Positions 1 to 9,811 of a stretch of 64,000 nucleotides of DNA are shown here, in pieces. The DNA comes from Acidobacteriota bacterium (GTDB lineage: Bacteria > Acidobacteriota > Terriglobia > Terriglobales > Acidobacteriaceae). The stretch covers positions 124,001 through 188,000 of the forward strand of contig JABCZI010000009.1 in NCBI GenBank assembly GCA_013289765.1, given 5' to 3'. Under the pieces are notes generated by a model. The model saw only the letters and a program-made list of their open reading frames with translations, had not been told where the DNA came from and did not search any database. The position numbers and the translations under genes were made by a program. How positions within the stretch are numbered: position 1 is the first letter of the stretch; each line of letters starts with the position of its first letter.

Positions 1-1
1 T

Positions 2-817
2 TCGGGCAAGGCGTCGGTGCTCAAAGCCTTCGAAGATCTGGGTTACTACTGCGTCGATAACCTCCCTGTCGAACTGATTCCGCGATTCGCCGAAATGGCA
101 TTGCAATCCACCGAGATCCGGCGCACGGCGCTGGTCGTGGATGTTCGCGAGGGTTCGAAACTCGAGCAGTTTCCCGGCATCCTAAGCGCCGTGCGGCGGA
201 TGATTCCGACGAAGGTCGCCTTCCTCGAAGCGTCCGACGCCGTTCTCGTGCGGCGGTTCAGCGAAACTCGGCGCCCTCACCCGCTGGGTACGAATGCGCC
301 CGTCAATGCTTCGCTCAAAGCGGAGCGGCGACATCTCGAAAGCATTCGCAAGCTGGCGGATTTCGTGATCGACACGTCGAAATTTAACGTACACGAACTG
401 CGCGCCCATATTACCGAGCGCTTCCGCGAGCAGTCTTCGGAAAGAAGTATCTTGGTTTCCTGCGTGAGCTTCGGATTCCGCCACGGCTTGCCTGAGGAAG
501 CCGATCTGGTTTTCGATGTTCGTTTCCTGCCCAATCCGCACTTTGTGCCGGCATTCCGGCCGCTCACCGGACGCGACAAGCGCGTGGCCAAGTACATCCT
601 TTCTTTTCCGCAGTCGCGCGAGTTCATCCGCCGCATTTCCGGCCTGCTGGTCTATCTTTTGCCGCACTACATTAATGAGGGCAAAAGCTATCTCACCATT
701 AGTTTCGGCTGCACCGGGGGACAGCACCGCTCGGTCATGATTGCGGAAGAGGTGGGTAAGCGACTGAACAAAGCGGGATACCACCTGAAAGTTGTGCATC
801 GGGATATGCCGAGGTAG
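2..817 (+). CDS. rapZ: RNase adapter protein RapZ (5' truncated by window edge)
   Basis: RapZ/YvcJ-family P-loop protein. In enterobacteria it is an RNase E adapter controlling GlmS through small RNAs; elsewhere it is a nucleotide-binding regulator. The reading frame is open from base 2, so the first few residues lie outside the window. The visible start SGKAS is the end of the Walker A loop, with Ala where Ser/Thr is usual right after the Lys. It is followed by the family-typical FEDLGYYCVDNLP. Further signatures are VFDVRFLPNP in the middle and GCTGGQHRSV near the C-terminus. The family length (about 285 aa) fits a loss of only about 10 residues. An ABC exporter follows on the same strand after 217 bp. 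Confidence 0.95.
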   Translation, partial: SGKASVLKAFEDLGYYCVDNLPVELIPRFAEMALQSTEIRRTALVVDVREGSKLEQFPGILSAVRRMIPTKVAFLEASDAVLVRRFSETRRPHPLGTNAPVNASLKAERRHLESIRKLADFVIDTSKFNVHELRAHITERFREQSSERSILVSCVSFGFRHGLPEEADLVFDVRFLPNPHFVPAFRPLTGRDKRVAKYILSFPQSREFIRRISGLLVYLLPHYINEGKSYLTISFGCTGGQHRSVMIAEEVGKRLNKAGYHLKVVHRDMPR

Positions 818-827
818 GAAGAAAGGC

Positions 828-930
828 GTCGTTAGCCGATGGTCGTTAGTCGTTAGCTTTGCGGCCTCCGGCTTCCGGACTGCATTCTTCCCCAGCTTTG
901 GCAAACGACCAACGACTAACGACCACCGAC
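828..930. repeat. Inverted repeat of GTCGTTAG-type units
   Basis: TGGTCGTTAGTCGTT (840-854) and its exact complement AACGACTAACGACCA (911-925) form a 15-bp stem around a loop holding a second motif, GGCCTCCGGCTTCCGG. Related GTCGTTAGTC units recur at 29983-30021. It fills most of the 217-bp gap after rapZ. I see no gene here; it looks like a dispersed palindromic repeat and might also act as a transcript end. Confidence 0.7.
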
Positions 931-1034
931 AGTGTTCTGCCAACGACAAAGCGCCCGTGACCGCAGTAAAATAGCCCCTTGCATTTCACGCTCATACAAA
1001 CGGCAATAAGCCACCGCGGGCTGCCCGGAGCACT

Positions 1035-2879
1035 ATGCGGCAACTGACCCGGCTGGTGCGTTATGCGCTGCCCTATTGGTGGCAAATTCTGTCGTCCGTT
1101 GTCCTAATGGCGGCCGTCGGTGCGCTTGATGCGTTCAAGTATCTGCTGGTTCGACCTGTGTTCGATCGGGTATTGAATCCAGCCACAGGATCGAAAGACA
1201 TCCAGCTATTTGTAATTCCGGGCACGCATCACGCGCTTTTTCTGCAACAACTTGTTCCCGCACGATTTACCAATGCTTGGACGATTGTTGCGTTTGCTTT
1301 GGTGGCTTCCACGATTCTGAAAGGAATTTGCGACTACACCGGCACCTATCTGGTAAATCACGCCGGCTTCGGCATGATTACCGATCTGCGCGACGATCTT
1401 TACAACGCGATCCTGCGCCGGTCCGCAGCGTTTTTTTCCAAGCACACGACCGGCACTCTGCTCTCCGCCATCATCAATGATATCGAGCGCGTGCAGTATG
1501 CCATGTCGACGGTGCTCGCGGAATTCCTGCAGCAATTTTTTACTTTTCTGTCGGTGGCGGCCGTGGTGATCGTTCTGGGCGGGAACCTGGCGTGGGTGCT
1601 GCTACTATTCCTGCCTGTAATTATTTACTCATCACGCAAGATCGGGTCCCGCGTGCGCACCACCACCCGGCATGGGCAGGACAAGCTGGCTGAGATCCAA
1701 AATATTCTGCACGAAACCATTACGGGCAACCGCATTGTCAAGGCGTTCAATAGCGAGAAATGGGAGATTTCGCGCTTTCGCGGAGCGGCGCGCCGGCTGT
1801 TTCGCGCGAACTTGCGCTCGGTGGCCGCGACCGCGATCAGTTCGCCGCTGATGGATATTGTCGGCGTGGTCGGCATCGCTCTATTGCTGCTGATGGGCCG
1901 CTCCCGAATTGCGCACAACCAAATGACCCCGGGCGTTTTTGTAGCTTTCATCACGGCGGTATTCAGCCTCTACAATCCGGTCCGTAAGTTCGCTTTGTTC
2001 AATAATAATTTCCAGCAGGCTTTGGGAGCTTCCAGCGAAATTTTCAAGTTCATGGATGTCGAAGACGACGTCCGCGAAAAGCCGCACGCCAAGCGCCTGC
2101 CGCCGTTTGCGCAGAGCGTGAACTTCGATCATGTCAGCTTCACCTATGGCAGCGAGGGTCAGGACGCCCGCGTGCTGCACGATATCAATCTCGAAGTTGA
2201 GCGCGGAGAAGTTGTGGCCATCGTGGGATCCAGCGGTTCGGGCAAGAGCACGCTGGTGCATCTGATTCCGCGCTTTTTCGATACCACTCAAGGGCGTCTG
2301 CTCATCGATGGCCACGACGTTCGCGATGTGACCCTGATTTCGTTGCGGGAGCAGGTAGGAATCGTCACGCAAGAAACTGTTTTATTTAATGACACGGTTC
2401 GCAACAACATCGCCTATGGCCAGCCGCACGTGGCATTGAAGGATGTTGAGGCCGCCGCTCGCGGGGCTTTGGCGCACGATTTCATCAAGTCATTGCCCGC
2501 GGGGTACGATGAAGTGATTGGAGAACGGGGAGTGCGCCTTTCGGGAGGAGAGCGGCAACGCATCGCCATTGCCCGCGCAATTCTGAAAAATGCGCCGATC
2601 TTAATTTTGGACGAAGCTACGTCGGCTCTCGATAGTGAATCGGAAGCCCTTGTGCAATCAGCCTTGCACAACCTGATGAGCGGCCGCACTGTGTTCGTGA
2701 TTGCGCACCGGCTTTCGACGGTGCGCCGCGCCGGCCGCATCGTGGTGATCGAAAACGGCGCCATCGCAGACATTGGCTCGCACGACGATCTGATGGCGAA
2801 GCTCGGCACCTACCGCCGTCTCTACAACTTGCAGTTCGCTGATTTCGAGCAGAAGATGGAGCCAGCTCAACCCAGTTAA
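1035..2879 (+). CDS. ABC exporter, fused permease and ATPase (MsbA/lipid-exporter type)
   Basis: Half-transporter of 614 aa with an N-terminal six-helix exporter membrane domain (about residues 15-330) and a C-terminal nucleotide-binding domain. Visible motifs: Walker A GSSGSGKST near residue 398, signature LSGGERQR near 501, Walker B ILILDEATSALD near 520, and the H-loop IAHRLST near 556. Family members act as homodimers in the inner membrane, exporting lipid A precursors, lipids or drugs. The position among envelope and housekeeping genes suggests an MsbA role, but substrate cannot be read from sequence. A GGAGC ribosome site precedes the ATG. The yicC gene follows after 29 bp, probably in the same transcript. 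Confidence 0.9.
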   Translation: MRQLTRLVRYALPYWWQILSSVVLMAAVGALDAFKYLLVRPVFDRVLNPATGSKDIQLFVIPGTHHALFLQQLVPARFTNAWTIVAFALVASTILKGICDYTGTYLVNHAGFGMITDLRDDLYNAILRRSAAFFSKHTTGTLLSAIINDIERVQYAMSTVLAEFLQQFFTFLSVAAVVIVLGGNLAWVLLLFLPVIIYSSRKIGSRVRTTTRHGQDKLAEIQNILHETITGNRIVKAFNSEKWEISRFRGAARRLFRANLRSVAATAISSPLMDIVGVVGIALLLLMGRSRIAHNQMTPGVFVAFITAVFSLYNPVRKFALFNNNFQQALGASSEIFKFMDVEDDVREKPHAKRLPPFAQSVNFDHVSFTYGSEGQDARVLHDINLEVERGEVVAIVGSSGSGKSTLVHLIPRFFDTTQGRLLIDGHDVRDVTLISLREQVGIVTQETVLFNDTVRNNIAYGQPHVALKDVEAAARGALAHDFIKSLPAGYDEVIGERGVRLSGGERQRIAIARAILKNAPILILDEATSALDSESEALVQSALHNLMSGRTVFVIAHRLSTVRRAGRIVVIENGAIADIGSHDDLMAKLGTYRRLYNLQFADFEQKMEPAQPS

Positions 2880-2908
2880 ACTCAGTAATCGAATTTAAGA
2901 AATCACTC

Positions 2909-3856
2909 ATGCCCATCCGCTCCATGACAGGTTTTGCGCAGGTCAAAGGTGAACTCACGAGCCCCGCCGAGGGAAGCGTCAATCCGCCTCCGGCTGCCTT
3001 GGTCTCGAATCAAAGCCATGGACACGTTGCTTTCTCGCTCTCGCTCAAGTCGGTCAATCATCGATTTCTTGATCTCCATTTTCGTCTGCCTTCTGGCTCC
3101 GACTCGCTTGAAATGCAACTGCGCCGTCTGCTCAAGGAAAAAATTGCCCGCGGACACGTCGAGGTCACGCTCAACCTGGAGCGCGGGAACAGCGAAACTT
3201 TAGCTTTGAATCGTCCGTTGGTCACCGCGTATATCAAGGCCTTTCGGGAAGCAGCCGCCGATTTCTCCGTTGCGGCGGAGCCGGACCTCAATACGATTCT
3301 GCGTATTCCGGGCGCGCTCGATTCCGCGCGCGATCCGGAAGACGGCGCACTGGAGTCGGAGGTCATGGCCCGGGTGGGCGAAGCTCTCGATCGGTTGAAC
3401 CAGATGCGAGAACAGGAAGGCCGCAGCATTGAGCGCGAACTCCGCCAGCGCATGGAACACCTGGGAGAAGCCGTGAAGACGGTGCAGACTCATCGCCGCA
3501 TGGTCTTGCAAAGCTATGTGGAGCGGTTGCAGACGCGCTTGCAGGAGCTTCTCGGCGCGACCACAGACCGCGAACGTGTGCTTCAGGAAGCTGCGCTCCT
3601 GGTGGATCGCAGCGACATCCAGGAGGAGATTGTCCGTCTGGAAAATCACGTCCAGCATTTTCTGGGGCTGCTCGATGAAAATGGAGAAGTGGGGAAGAAG
3701 TTGGATTTTCTGCTGCAGGAAATGAATCGCGAGGCGAACACGCTGCTTTCAAAGACATCCGGCCTGGCTGGCGATGCTCTGAGAATCACCGAGGCCGGGC
3801 TGGTGATGAAGGCCGAAATCGAAAAATCACGCGAGCAGGTGCAGAACCTGGAATGA
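2909..3856 (+). CDS. yicC: YicC/YloC-family endoribonuclease
   Basis: 315-aa member of the YicC family of stress-linked endoribonucleases involved in mRNA and sRNA turnover. The start MPIRSMTGFAQ and the C-terminal block EMNREANTLLSKTSG with KAEIEKSREQVQN are hallmarks of the family. The E. coli protein is 287 aa; the extra length here lies in the N-terminal loop (about residues 15-35). The stop codon overlaps the start of gmk (ATGA), so the two are translationally coupled. That yicC-gmk neighbourhood is common in bacteria. Confidence 0.95.
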   Translation: MPIRSMTGFAQVKGELTSPAEGSVNPPPAALVSNQSHGHVAFSLSLKSVNHRFLDLHFRLPSGSDSLEMQLRRLLKEKIARGHVEVTLNLERGNSETLALNRPLVTAYIKAFREAAADFSVAAEPDLNTILRIPGALDSARDPEDGALESEVMARVGEALDRLNQMREQEGRSIERELRQRMEHLGEAVKTVQTHRRMVLQSYVERLQTRLQELLGATTDRERVLQEAALLVDRSDIQEEIVRLENHVQHFLGLLDENGEVGKKLDFLLQEMNREANTLLSKTSGLAGDALRITEAGLVMKAEIEKSREQVQNLE

Positions 3857-4572
3857 GCGTTCCTCACAAACCTCTGGTCTACATTATTTCCGCCCCATCC
3901 GGCTCGGGCAAGTCGACGCTGGTCAACGAATTGTTGAAGACGGTCAGTGATTTGGAATTTTCCATTTCCTATACCACACGCGCTCCGCGCGGCAGCGAGA
4001 CCAACGGCCGGCAGTACTATTTTATTTCGCGCCCCGAATTTGAAAAGATGATCCACGAGGACCAGTTCCTCGAGTATGCCCGTGTGTTTGAGAAAGATTA
4101 TTACGGAACCGCCCGGCGTTTTCTGCACGAGGCGGAACGCAACGGCCGCGATCTTTTGCTCGATATCGACGTACAAGGGGCGGCACAAATTCAGCAAAAG
4201 CTTCCCGGCGCTATTAGTATTTTTATCCTGCCTCCCAATCGGAAAACTTTGGAAGAGCGCTTGCGCAAGCGCAGTGAAGACTGCGATGAGGTCATCCAGC
4301 GCCGTTTAACAGCGGCGACCCACGAGATTGAGAATTACGACCGCTACAACTACATTCTGATTAACGATCAGTTGGAAGATTCCATCGAGCTTCTGCGAGG
4401 GGTGGTTCGGTCCGAGCGCCTGCTACGGGGGGGGCGGCCGCTCTCCAGCGATGAAGATAAAATTGTGAAATTGGCGGACTGCTGTCGCCTGGCCAACGTA
4501 CGCGAGCGTCTGAAACCGATTCTCGACTCATTCCGGACTCCAGGCGATTCGGGAGGGATTGATCCTCGGTAA
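3853..4572 (+). CDS. gmk: Guanylate kinase
   Basis: Cytosolic kinase converting GMP to GDP with ATP. The P-loop SAPSGSGKST lies at residues 13-22. The GMP-binding region shows SYTTRAPRGSETNGRQYYF, and the lid/core region shows LLLDIDVQGA. At 239 aa it is longer than the usual 200-210 because of a C-terminal extension after about residue 200. It overlaps yicC by 4 bp and is followed by rpoZ, the conserved gmk-rpoZ order seen in many bacteria. Confidence 0.97.
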   Translation: MSVPHKPLVYIISAPSGSGKSTLVNELLKTVSDLEFSISYTTRAPRGSETNGRQYYFISRPEFEKMIHEDQFLEYARVFEKDYYGTARRFLHEAERNGRDLLLDIDVQGAAQIQQKLPGAISIFILPPNRKTLEERLRKRSEDCDEVIQRRLTAATHEIENYDRYNYILINDQLEDSIELLRGVVRSERLLRGGRPLSSDEDKIVKLADCCRLANVRERLKPILDSFRTPGDSGGIDPR

Positions 4573-4710
4573 CTTTATTCGACACTCGCAGCCCCCATAA
4601 CCTTGGGTTTCGTGGGAAAATAGGTAAGCAGTTCTTGGCTTCCCCCGCGAAGAACGAAGCGCATTTACTTTCGTTATCAAATTCAGAATCCCAGCAAGGG
4701 GAGAGAATCC

Positions 4711-4947
4711 ATGAAATTGATCGAAGGCTTCGACAGCAATTATCGCTACATTCTGGTCGCGGCTCGACGCGCCCGGCAGCTGCAATCCGGAGCACCTCCG
4801 GTTGTTCAAACCAATTCGCGGAAGCCTTGCCGCATCGCGCAGGACGAAATTCGTGCCGGCAAGGTGAAGTGGGAGATTCCCGAACTTCGCAGCGCCGCCG
4901 AGCAGGCCGCCGAAGTTCTGGATAAAGCCTTCGGACACGACGCTTAA
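4711..4947 (+). CDS. rpoZ: RNA polymerase omega subunit
   Basis: 78-aa omega subunit that helps fold and stabilise the beta' subunit of RNA polymerase. Recognised by the pattern SNYRYILVAARRARQLQSG followed by an acidic helix, and by its place right after gmk and before coaBC. A strong ribosome site (AAGGGGAGA) lies before the ATG at 4711. A longer overlapping frame begins upstream but is a shadow. Confidence 0.92.
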   Translation: MKLIEGFDSNYRYILVAARRARQLQSGAPPVVQTNSRKPCRIAQDEIRAGKVKWEIPELRSAAEQAAEVLDKAFGHDA

Positions 4948-5117
4948 CCTGCGCGGATTTTTACTTCGTGTGGCAGTTTGCTGGGAGTCGGGCGAACGAA
5001 GTGGCGTCGCAAGCGAAGCGGCGTTCGTGCGGGCAGGGTTCGTATCGGGGCACACCTTCAGTCGTGCCGGAAGCGTTGCGAGCCGGAAGCGTCTCCAGGC
5101 GCAGCCTGGTAAAGCGT

Positions 5118-6365
5118 ATGAAAGTTGCTCTCGGAGTCACGGGCGGCATAGCGGCTTACAAGGCAGCCGAGATTGTGCGGCTCCTGCAAGACCGTGCCAT
5201 TCGCGTGCAAGTAATCATGACGCGTTCCGCCCAGGAGTTCATCCGTCCCCTCACATTTGCTGCGCTCTCCGGTGAGAAAGTTATCACGGGGATGTTCGCG
5301 CCCGGAGAAGAGCAGGCCGCCACCACTGATTCGGCCAAGATCGACTCGGCCAACCTCGATTCTGCGATTGAGCACATCGCGGTTGCGCAGTCGATCGACG
5401 CGCTGCTGGTGGCTCCAGCCACCGCTGACGTTCTCGCCCACTTCGCCCAAGGTATCGCCAGCGATTTTCTGACCACACTGTATCTAGCCACTACTGCGCC
5501 GGTTGTCGTCGCTCCGGCGATGAACGTCAATATGTGGAATCATCCCGCGACGCAGGCGAATCTGGAAATTCTTCGCCAGCGCGGCGTGAAGGTTGTCGAG
5601 CCCGGCGCGGGATATCTAGCCTGTGGCATGACCGGCTCAGGCCGTCTTGCCGAGAACGAAGCCATCGTTACCGCGGTCCTCGAAGCGTTGGGTGCTTCGC
5701 AGGATCTCAGTGGCGAAACTGTGCTGGTCACGGCGGGCCCGACGCGGGAAAAAATCGATCCCGCGCGCTACTTGACCAACCGCTCCAGCGGACGCATGGG
5801 TTATGCCGTCGCCGAGGCCGCGCTGCGCCGCGGCGCACGCGTGCTCCTGGTTAGTGGCCCCACGGCTCTCACTCCACCGGCAGCGGCTGAAGTGACGCGC
5901 GTGGAATCGGCCGAGCAAATGCGCGATGCCGTTCTCAACCTTTTGCCTCAGTCGACCATCGTTATCAAAACCGCGGCCGTTTCCGATTACCGCGCGAAGT
6001 CGATCTTTGGACAAAAACTAAAACGCAAGGGACCGATGGTTCTCGAGCTCGAGCCGACCGCCGATATTCTCAAAGAAATTTCTTCGCGAAAGCAATCGCA
6101 GATCATCGTTGGCTTCGCTGCGGAAACCGAGAACGTCCTCGAAAACGCCCGCCAGAAGCTCGCCAGCAAACAACTCGATGCGATCGTCGTCAACGACGTT
6201 TCCCGCGAAGGCGTCGGTTTCGATTCCGATCGCAATCAGGTCACCATCATTACGAATGATGAAGTTGTCGACGTTCCCGAAACTACGAAGTGGGAAGTGG
6301 CTCAGCGAGTTCTGGATCAGGCCGTTCGCATCCGCCAGCGGCGCAAGTCGCCGGTAAAAGCCTGA
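5118..6365 (+). CDS. coaBC: Bifunctional phosphopantothenoylcysteine decarboxylase / phosphopantothenate-cysteine ligase
   Basis: Two central steps of coenzyme A synthesis: CoaB joins cysteine to phosphopantothenate, and CoaC (FMN-dependent) decarboxylates the product. The N-terminal flavoprotein domain starts MKVALGVTGGIAAYKA and holds PAMNVNMW and the lid ACGMTGSGRLAE. The C-terminal ligase domain has TAGPTREKIDPARYLTNRSSG. The frame is open back to 4968, but those 50 residues translate a repeat-like stretch (GGGCACACCTTCAGTCGTGCC at 5048-5068) and are not family sequence, so I start at 5118. panB and panC of the same pathway are further on in the window. Confidence 0.95.
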   Translation: MKVALGVTGGIAAYKAAEIVRLLQDRAIRVQVIMTRSAQEFIRPLTFAALSGEKVITGMFAPGEEQAATTDSAKIDSANLDSAIEHIAVAQSIDALLVAPATADVLAHFAQGIASDFLTTLYLATTAPVVVAPAMNVNMWNHPATQANLEILRQRGVKVVEPGAGYLACGMTGSGRLAENEAIVTAVLEALGASQDLSGETVLVTAGPTREKIDPARYLTNRSSGRMGYAVAEAALRRGARVLLVSGPTALTPPAAAEVTRVESAEQMRDAVLNLLPQSTIVIKTAAVSDYRAKSIFGQKLKRKGPMVLELEPTADILKEISSRKQSQIIVGFAAETENVLENARQKLASKQLDAIVVNDVSREGVGFDSDRNQVTIITNDEVVDVPETTKWEVAQRVLDQAVRIRQRRKSPVKA

Positions 6366-6404
6366 CTGAAACAGTTTCTCCCTTCTCAATTACAATCGGA
6401 ACCA

Positions 6405-7253
6405 ATGCCCCGTACCCTTGATCCAGAATTGCGGCGCGCTCTCGCCGAACGCGTTCGTTACTGTCATGAGATGGGCATCCACGATTTCTACCGGCGCGAA
6501 AGCGCCGCACCCGATCAGATTCCATCTTCCACATTCCAGTCAGAACCTCGAGAGGAAATGGCCGCAAGAAAATCCGTTGTCGCCCGAACAATTATCGAGG
6601 ACAACCTCGTCGCAATTACTCCGAATTCTGAACTGGGCGTCTCCGATCCCGCCGCCGCGCTGAAGTTGATTCGCGAAGACCTGGGCGACTGCACTCGTTG
6701 CAAACTTCACCAGCAAGGCCGCAAGCAGATCGTGTTCGGTGTGGGCAACCCGCACGCTGAACTCATGTTTGTGGGCGAAGGCCCCGGCGCTGACGAGGAC
6801 GCACAGGGCGAACCCTTTGTGGGACGCGCCGGCCAACTGCTCAACAACATGATTAAAGCCATGGGCCTGCGGCGCGAGGATGTCTACATCGCGAACATCG
6901 TGAAGTGCCGTCCTCCCGGCAACCGGACCCCGGAGCCCGATGAGTGCGGGACGTGCTCGCCATTTCTGATGCGTCAAATTGCGGCGATCAAGCCCAAAGT
7001 TCTGGTCGCGCTCGGCGCCACGGCCGCGAAGAATTTGCTGGCGATGAATTCCTCCCTGGGAGATTTGCGAGGCCGCTGGTTCGACTTCAAGCCTCCTGCC
7101 AGCGATCCATCCTGGCCCGGCGCGCGCCTTGCCGTCACCTATCACCCTGCCTATTTGCTGCGCGATCCTCGGCAAAAAGGCGAGACCTGGAAAGATCTGC
7201 AGATGGTCATGAAATATCTGGGCATCGAAGCGCCGAAAAAAGGCGCGGAGTAA
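6405..7253 (+). CDS. Family 4 uracil-DNA glycosylase, Fe-S type
   Basis: Removes uracil from DNA in base excision repair. The core motif [20 protein letters not shown] carries the catalytic region. Cysteines expected to hold a 4Fe-4S cluster are in CTRCKL and [15 protein letters not shown]...C. The second active-site motif is [10 protein letters not shown] near the C-terminus. It is longer (282 aa) than minimal family-4 enzymes (about 200) because of an N-terminal extension of about 80 residues with no clear domain. It lies just upstream of priA on the same strand. Confidence 0.92.
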   Translation: MPRTLDPELRRALAERVRYCHEMGIHDFYRRESAAPDQIPSSTFQSEPREEMAARKSVVARTIIEDNLVAITPNSELGVSDPAAALKLIREDLGDCTRCKLHQQGRKQIVFGVGNPHAELMFVGEGPGADEDAQGEPFVGRAGQLLNNMIKAMGLRREDVYIANIVKCRPPGNRTPEPDECGTCSPFLMRQIAAIKPKVLVALGATAAKNLLAMNSSLGDLRGRWFDFKPPASDPSWPGARLAVTYHPAYLLRDPRQKGETWKDLQMVMKYLGIEAPKKGAE

Positions 7254-7271
7254 GAGAATCTAAAAAGAGTA

Positions 7272-7298
7272 GTCATCCCTCGCTTCGCTCGGGATGAC
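7272..7298. repeat. Palindromic repeat (GTCATCCC...GGGATGAC)
   Basis: Arms GTCATCCC (7272-7279) and GGGATGAC (7291-7298) enclose the loop TCGCTTCGCTC. A truncated relative lies at 46074-46097. It sits in the 90-bp gap between the glycosylase gene and priA and may end or stabilise the upstream transcript; no T-run follows. Confidence 0.65.
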
Positions 7299-7343
7299 AT
7301 GAATAAAAGATGACGCTTCTTTCGTAATTTATCCTTCCAATCA

Positions 7344-9797
7344 ATGCCCGAGTTCTGCGACGTAGCCCTCGCCGTCCCGCTCGACATGGTTTTCACGTAC
7401 CGTGTCCCTGCTGAAGCTGTGCCCGTCGTCGGCGGGCGCGTGCTCGTCCCCTTCCGCCAGCAGCGCATGACCGGGATCGTGGTGGAGCTGCATGACCGCA
7501 AGCCAACGGTAAAACTCAAGCCCATTTTCAGCGTGCTCGATATCGCGCCCGTCCTTGATGACCAACTGCTACGCTTGGGCCGCTGGATTGCCGATTACTA
7601 TCTTGCCCCTATCGGCGAAGTCTTCCGCACCATGCTCCCGCTGAACGCGGAATTCAAACGCGCCATCGCCTACCGCATCGCCGCCGACGGCCACAAGGCA
7701 CTGCATCTCGCCGGAATATCGGGATCGTCGGCGCGCTCGCGCCGAACTCCGGAAGAGCAAGCGGCCGAATATAAAGTCCTCGATTATCTGGCCGCCCAAG
7801 AGTCCACGCCCGGAGAAACTATTCAGGTCCGTGAACAAACTCTGCGTTCCGCCACTGGCGTCTCGAAAGTTATTTTGAGCGGTATGGTGCGAAAAAAATG
7901 GCTGGTGCGCGAAGACGTCTCTGCCGTGCGCGATGCCACTCGCACCGTGAAGATCGCTGTCTTGAAATCCACCGAAGGCAAGCTCAACGAGAACCAACGC
8001 AAACTCGTCGATACGCTCGCCGCATCTGGAGGACGCGTAGCTGTTGAAACGTTGCAAGCTCTTGATGTTCCGCGAAGCACGCTCAGCACTCTGGCGCGGC
8101 GGGGCCTGATTGAATTCGTGGAAGAACCCGCGGCTTTCGCCATTTCGCGCAGCAAGCCGCGGCCCTCGTTCGAATTTGATTTCAACGCAGCGCAAACCAC
8201 CGCACTGGCACGTCTGCGCGCTGCCGTCGAAGCGCGAAAATTTTCCGGCATTCTTCTGCACGGCGTTACCGGCTCTGGGAAAACCGCAGTGTATCTCGCG
8301 GGCATGCGTTCGGTTCTTGAAGCCGGACGCTCCGCTATCCTGCTCGTTCCTGAAATCGGCCTTACGCCGGCCGTGGCCGCCGACCTGCATCAAATCTTTG
8401 GCGACGAGGTCGCTATCCTCCATTCCGCGCTCTCGGACAAAGAACGCGCCCAGCAGTGGCATCGCATTCGGAGTGGCGAGGCGCGGATGGTCGTGGGCAC
8501 ACGCTCCGCGGTATTTGCTCCCGTTACCGACCTTGCGCTGATTATCGTCGACGAAGAGCACGATTCCTCTTACAAGCAGGAAGAAACTCCGCGCTACCAC
8601 GCCCGCGACATCGCAGTGGTCCGGGCCAAGATGGCGAATGCCGCGGTCGTCCTGGGCACTGCCACGCCATCGCTCGAATCCTATTTCAATGCAAAGAAAA
8701 ATAAATATGCGCTCGTCGAATTGCCTGATCGTGTGGAGCTGCGTCCTCTGCCCGAAGTCGAGGTCATCGACATGCGCCAGGAATTCCAGGAAACCGGGCA
8801 GGAGCAAGTAATCTCACGCAAACTCGCAGCCGAAATAAAAGATCGCTTCGATCGCAAAGAGCAGGTCATGGTGCTACTCAACCGCCGCGGATATTCGCCC
8901 GTGGTCCTGTGCCGCACCTGCGGGAAAACTCTGGAGTGCCAGAACTGCGCTATCGCGCTCACGCTGCACAAACGCGAGCACAAAATGGTTTGCCACTACT
9001 GCGGATATATTGCGCCGGTGCCGAAAGCTTGCGTTCATTGCAACAGTGAATATGTATATTTCCTGGGCACGGGTTCAGAAAAGCTGGAGGAGTTGCTGCA
9101 CGGCATGTTTCCGCAAGCGCGGATCGCCCGCCTTGATCGCGATACGGTTCGCGGCCACGAAGATTTCGAACGTACTCTGAACGCACTTAGCGATGGCGAA
9201 CTCGATTTATTGGTGGGCACCCAGATGATCGCCAAAGGCCACGACATTCACGGCGTCACTCTAGTTGGCGTCGTGGGCGCGGATAGCGCGTTGGGACTTC
9301 CAGACTTCCGCGCTGCCGAGCGCACATTCCAATTGCTAACGCAGGTCGCCGGCCGCGCGGGCCGCGGGCAAACACCAGGCAAAGTTATTCTGCAAACTTA
9401 TTTTCAGGATCACTATGCTGTGCAATACGCTGCCCACCATGACTTTGCTGGGTTTTACGACAAAGAACTTCGCTTTCGCAGCTGGATGCATTATCCCCCG
9501 TACTCCGCACTGGCCAACGTGCTCATTCGCAGCGACAAGCTGGAAGAAGCGCTGCAGTGGTCGGGGACTCTAGGCAAGTGGTTTGAAAAGAATCGTCACG
9601 AAGGGGTGCGCGTCCTAGGTCCGGCTGCCGCGCCTATCCTGCGGCTCAAGCGTGATTACCGCTATCACTTCGTCTTGAAATCGCCAAGCCGGGAGAAGCT
9701 CAACACAACGCTCCGGGCCATGCTGGCTCATGCCGCGCAACAAAAAATCCCGCGCACGCAGGTGATTGTCGATGTCGACGCTCTGTGGCTGATGTAG
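7344..9797 (+). CDS. priA: Primosomal protein N' (replication restart helicase PriA)
   Basis: 817-aa superfamily 2 helicase that reloads the replisome at stalled forks. The helicase Walker A GVTGSGKT is near residue 307 and the DEEH box (IIVDEEHDSSYKQEE) near 402. A zinc-binding stretch with CRTCGKTLECQNC and CHYCG...CVHC lies near 522-566. The C-terminal helicase lobe has AGRAGRG. It is longer than E. coli PriA (732 aa), with an extra segment around residues 115-180. The ATG at 7344 fits the usual start (PEFCDVALAVPLD). Confidence 0.96.
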   Translation: MPEFCDVALAVPLDMVFTYRVPAEAVPVVGGRVLVPFRQQRMTGIVVELHDRKPTVKLKPIFSVLDIAPVLDDQLLRLGRWIADYYLAPIGEVFRTMLPLNAEFKRAIAYRIAADGHKALHLAGISGSSARSRRTPEEQAAEYKVLDYLAAQESTPGETIQVREQTLRSATGVSKVILSGMVRKKWLVREDVSAVRDATRTVKIAVLKSTEGKLNENQRKLVDTLAASGGRVAVETLQALDVPRSTLSTLARRGLIEFVEEPAAFAISRSKPRPSFEFDFNAAQTTALARLRAAVEARKFSGILLHGVTGSGKTAVYLAGMRSVLEAGRSAILLVPEIGLTPAVAADLHQIFGDEVAILHSALSDKERAQQWHRIRSGEARMVVGTRSAVFAPVTDLALIIVDEEHDSSYKQEETPRYHARDIAVVRAKMANAAVVLGTATPSLESYFNAKKNKYALVELPDRVELRPLPEVEVIDMRQEFQETGQEQVISRKLAAEIKDRFDRKEQVMVLLNRRGYSPVVLCRTCGKTLECQNCAIALTLHKREHKMVCHYCGYIAPVPKACVHCNSEYVYFLGTGSEKLEELLHGMFPQARIARLDRDTVRGHEDFERTLNALSDGELDLLVGTQMIAKGHDIHGVTLVGVVGADSALGLPDFRAAERTFQLLTQVAGRAGRGQTPGKVILQTYFQDHYAVQYAAHHDFAGFYDKELRFRSWMHYPPYSALANVLIRSDKLEEALQWSGTLGKWFEKNRHEGVRVLGPAAAPILRLKRDYRYHFVLKSPSREKLNTTLRAMLAHAAQQKIPRTQVIVDVDALWLM

Positions 9798-9811
9798 AAG
9801 AAGGTGAAAAA

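Noticed and set aside
182-949. Long - strand frame across rapZ
   Set aside because: Shadow of a strongly conserved gene and of repeat DNA; no ribosome site or domain.
4968-5117. N-terminal extension of coaBC
   Set aside because: In frame, but the 50 residues translate repeat-like DNA and do not resemble any CoaBC start; the family start fits 5118.
7569-8807. 412-codon - strand frame inside priA
   Set aside because: Codon-bias shadow of priA; no recognisable protein.
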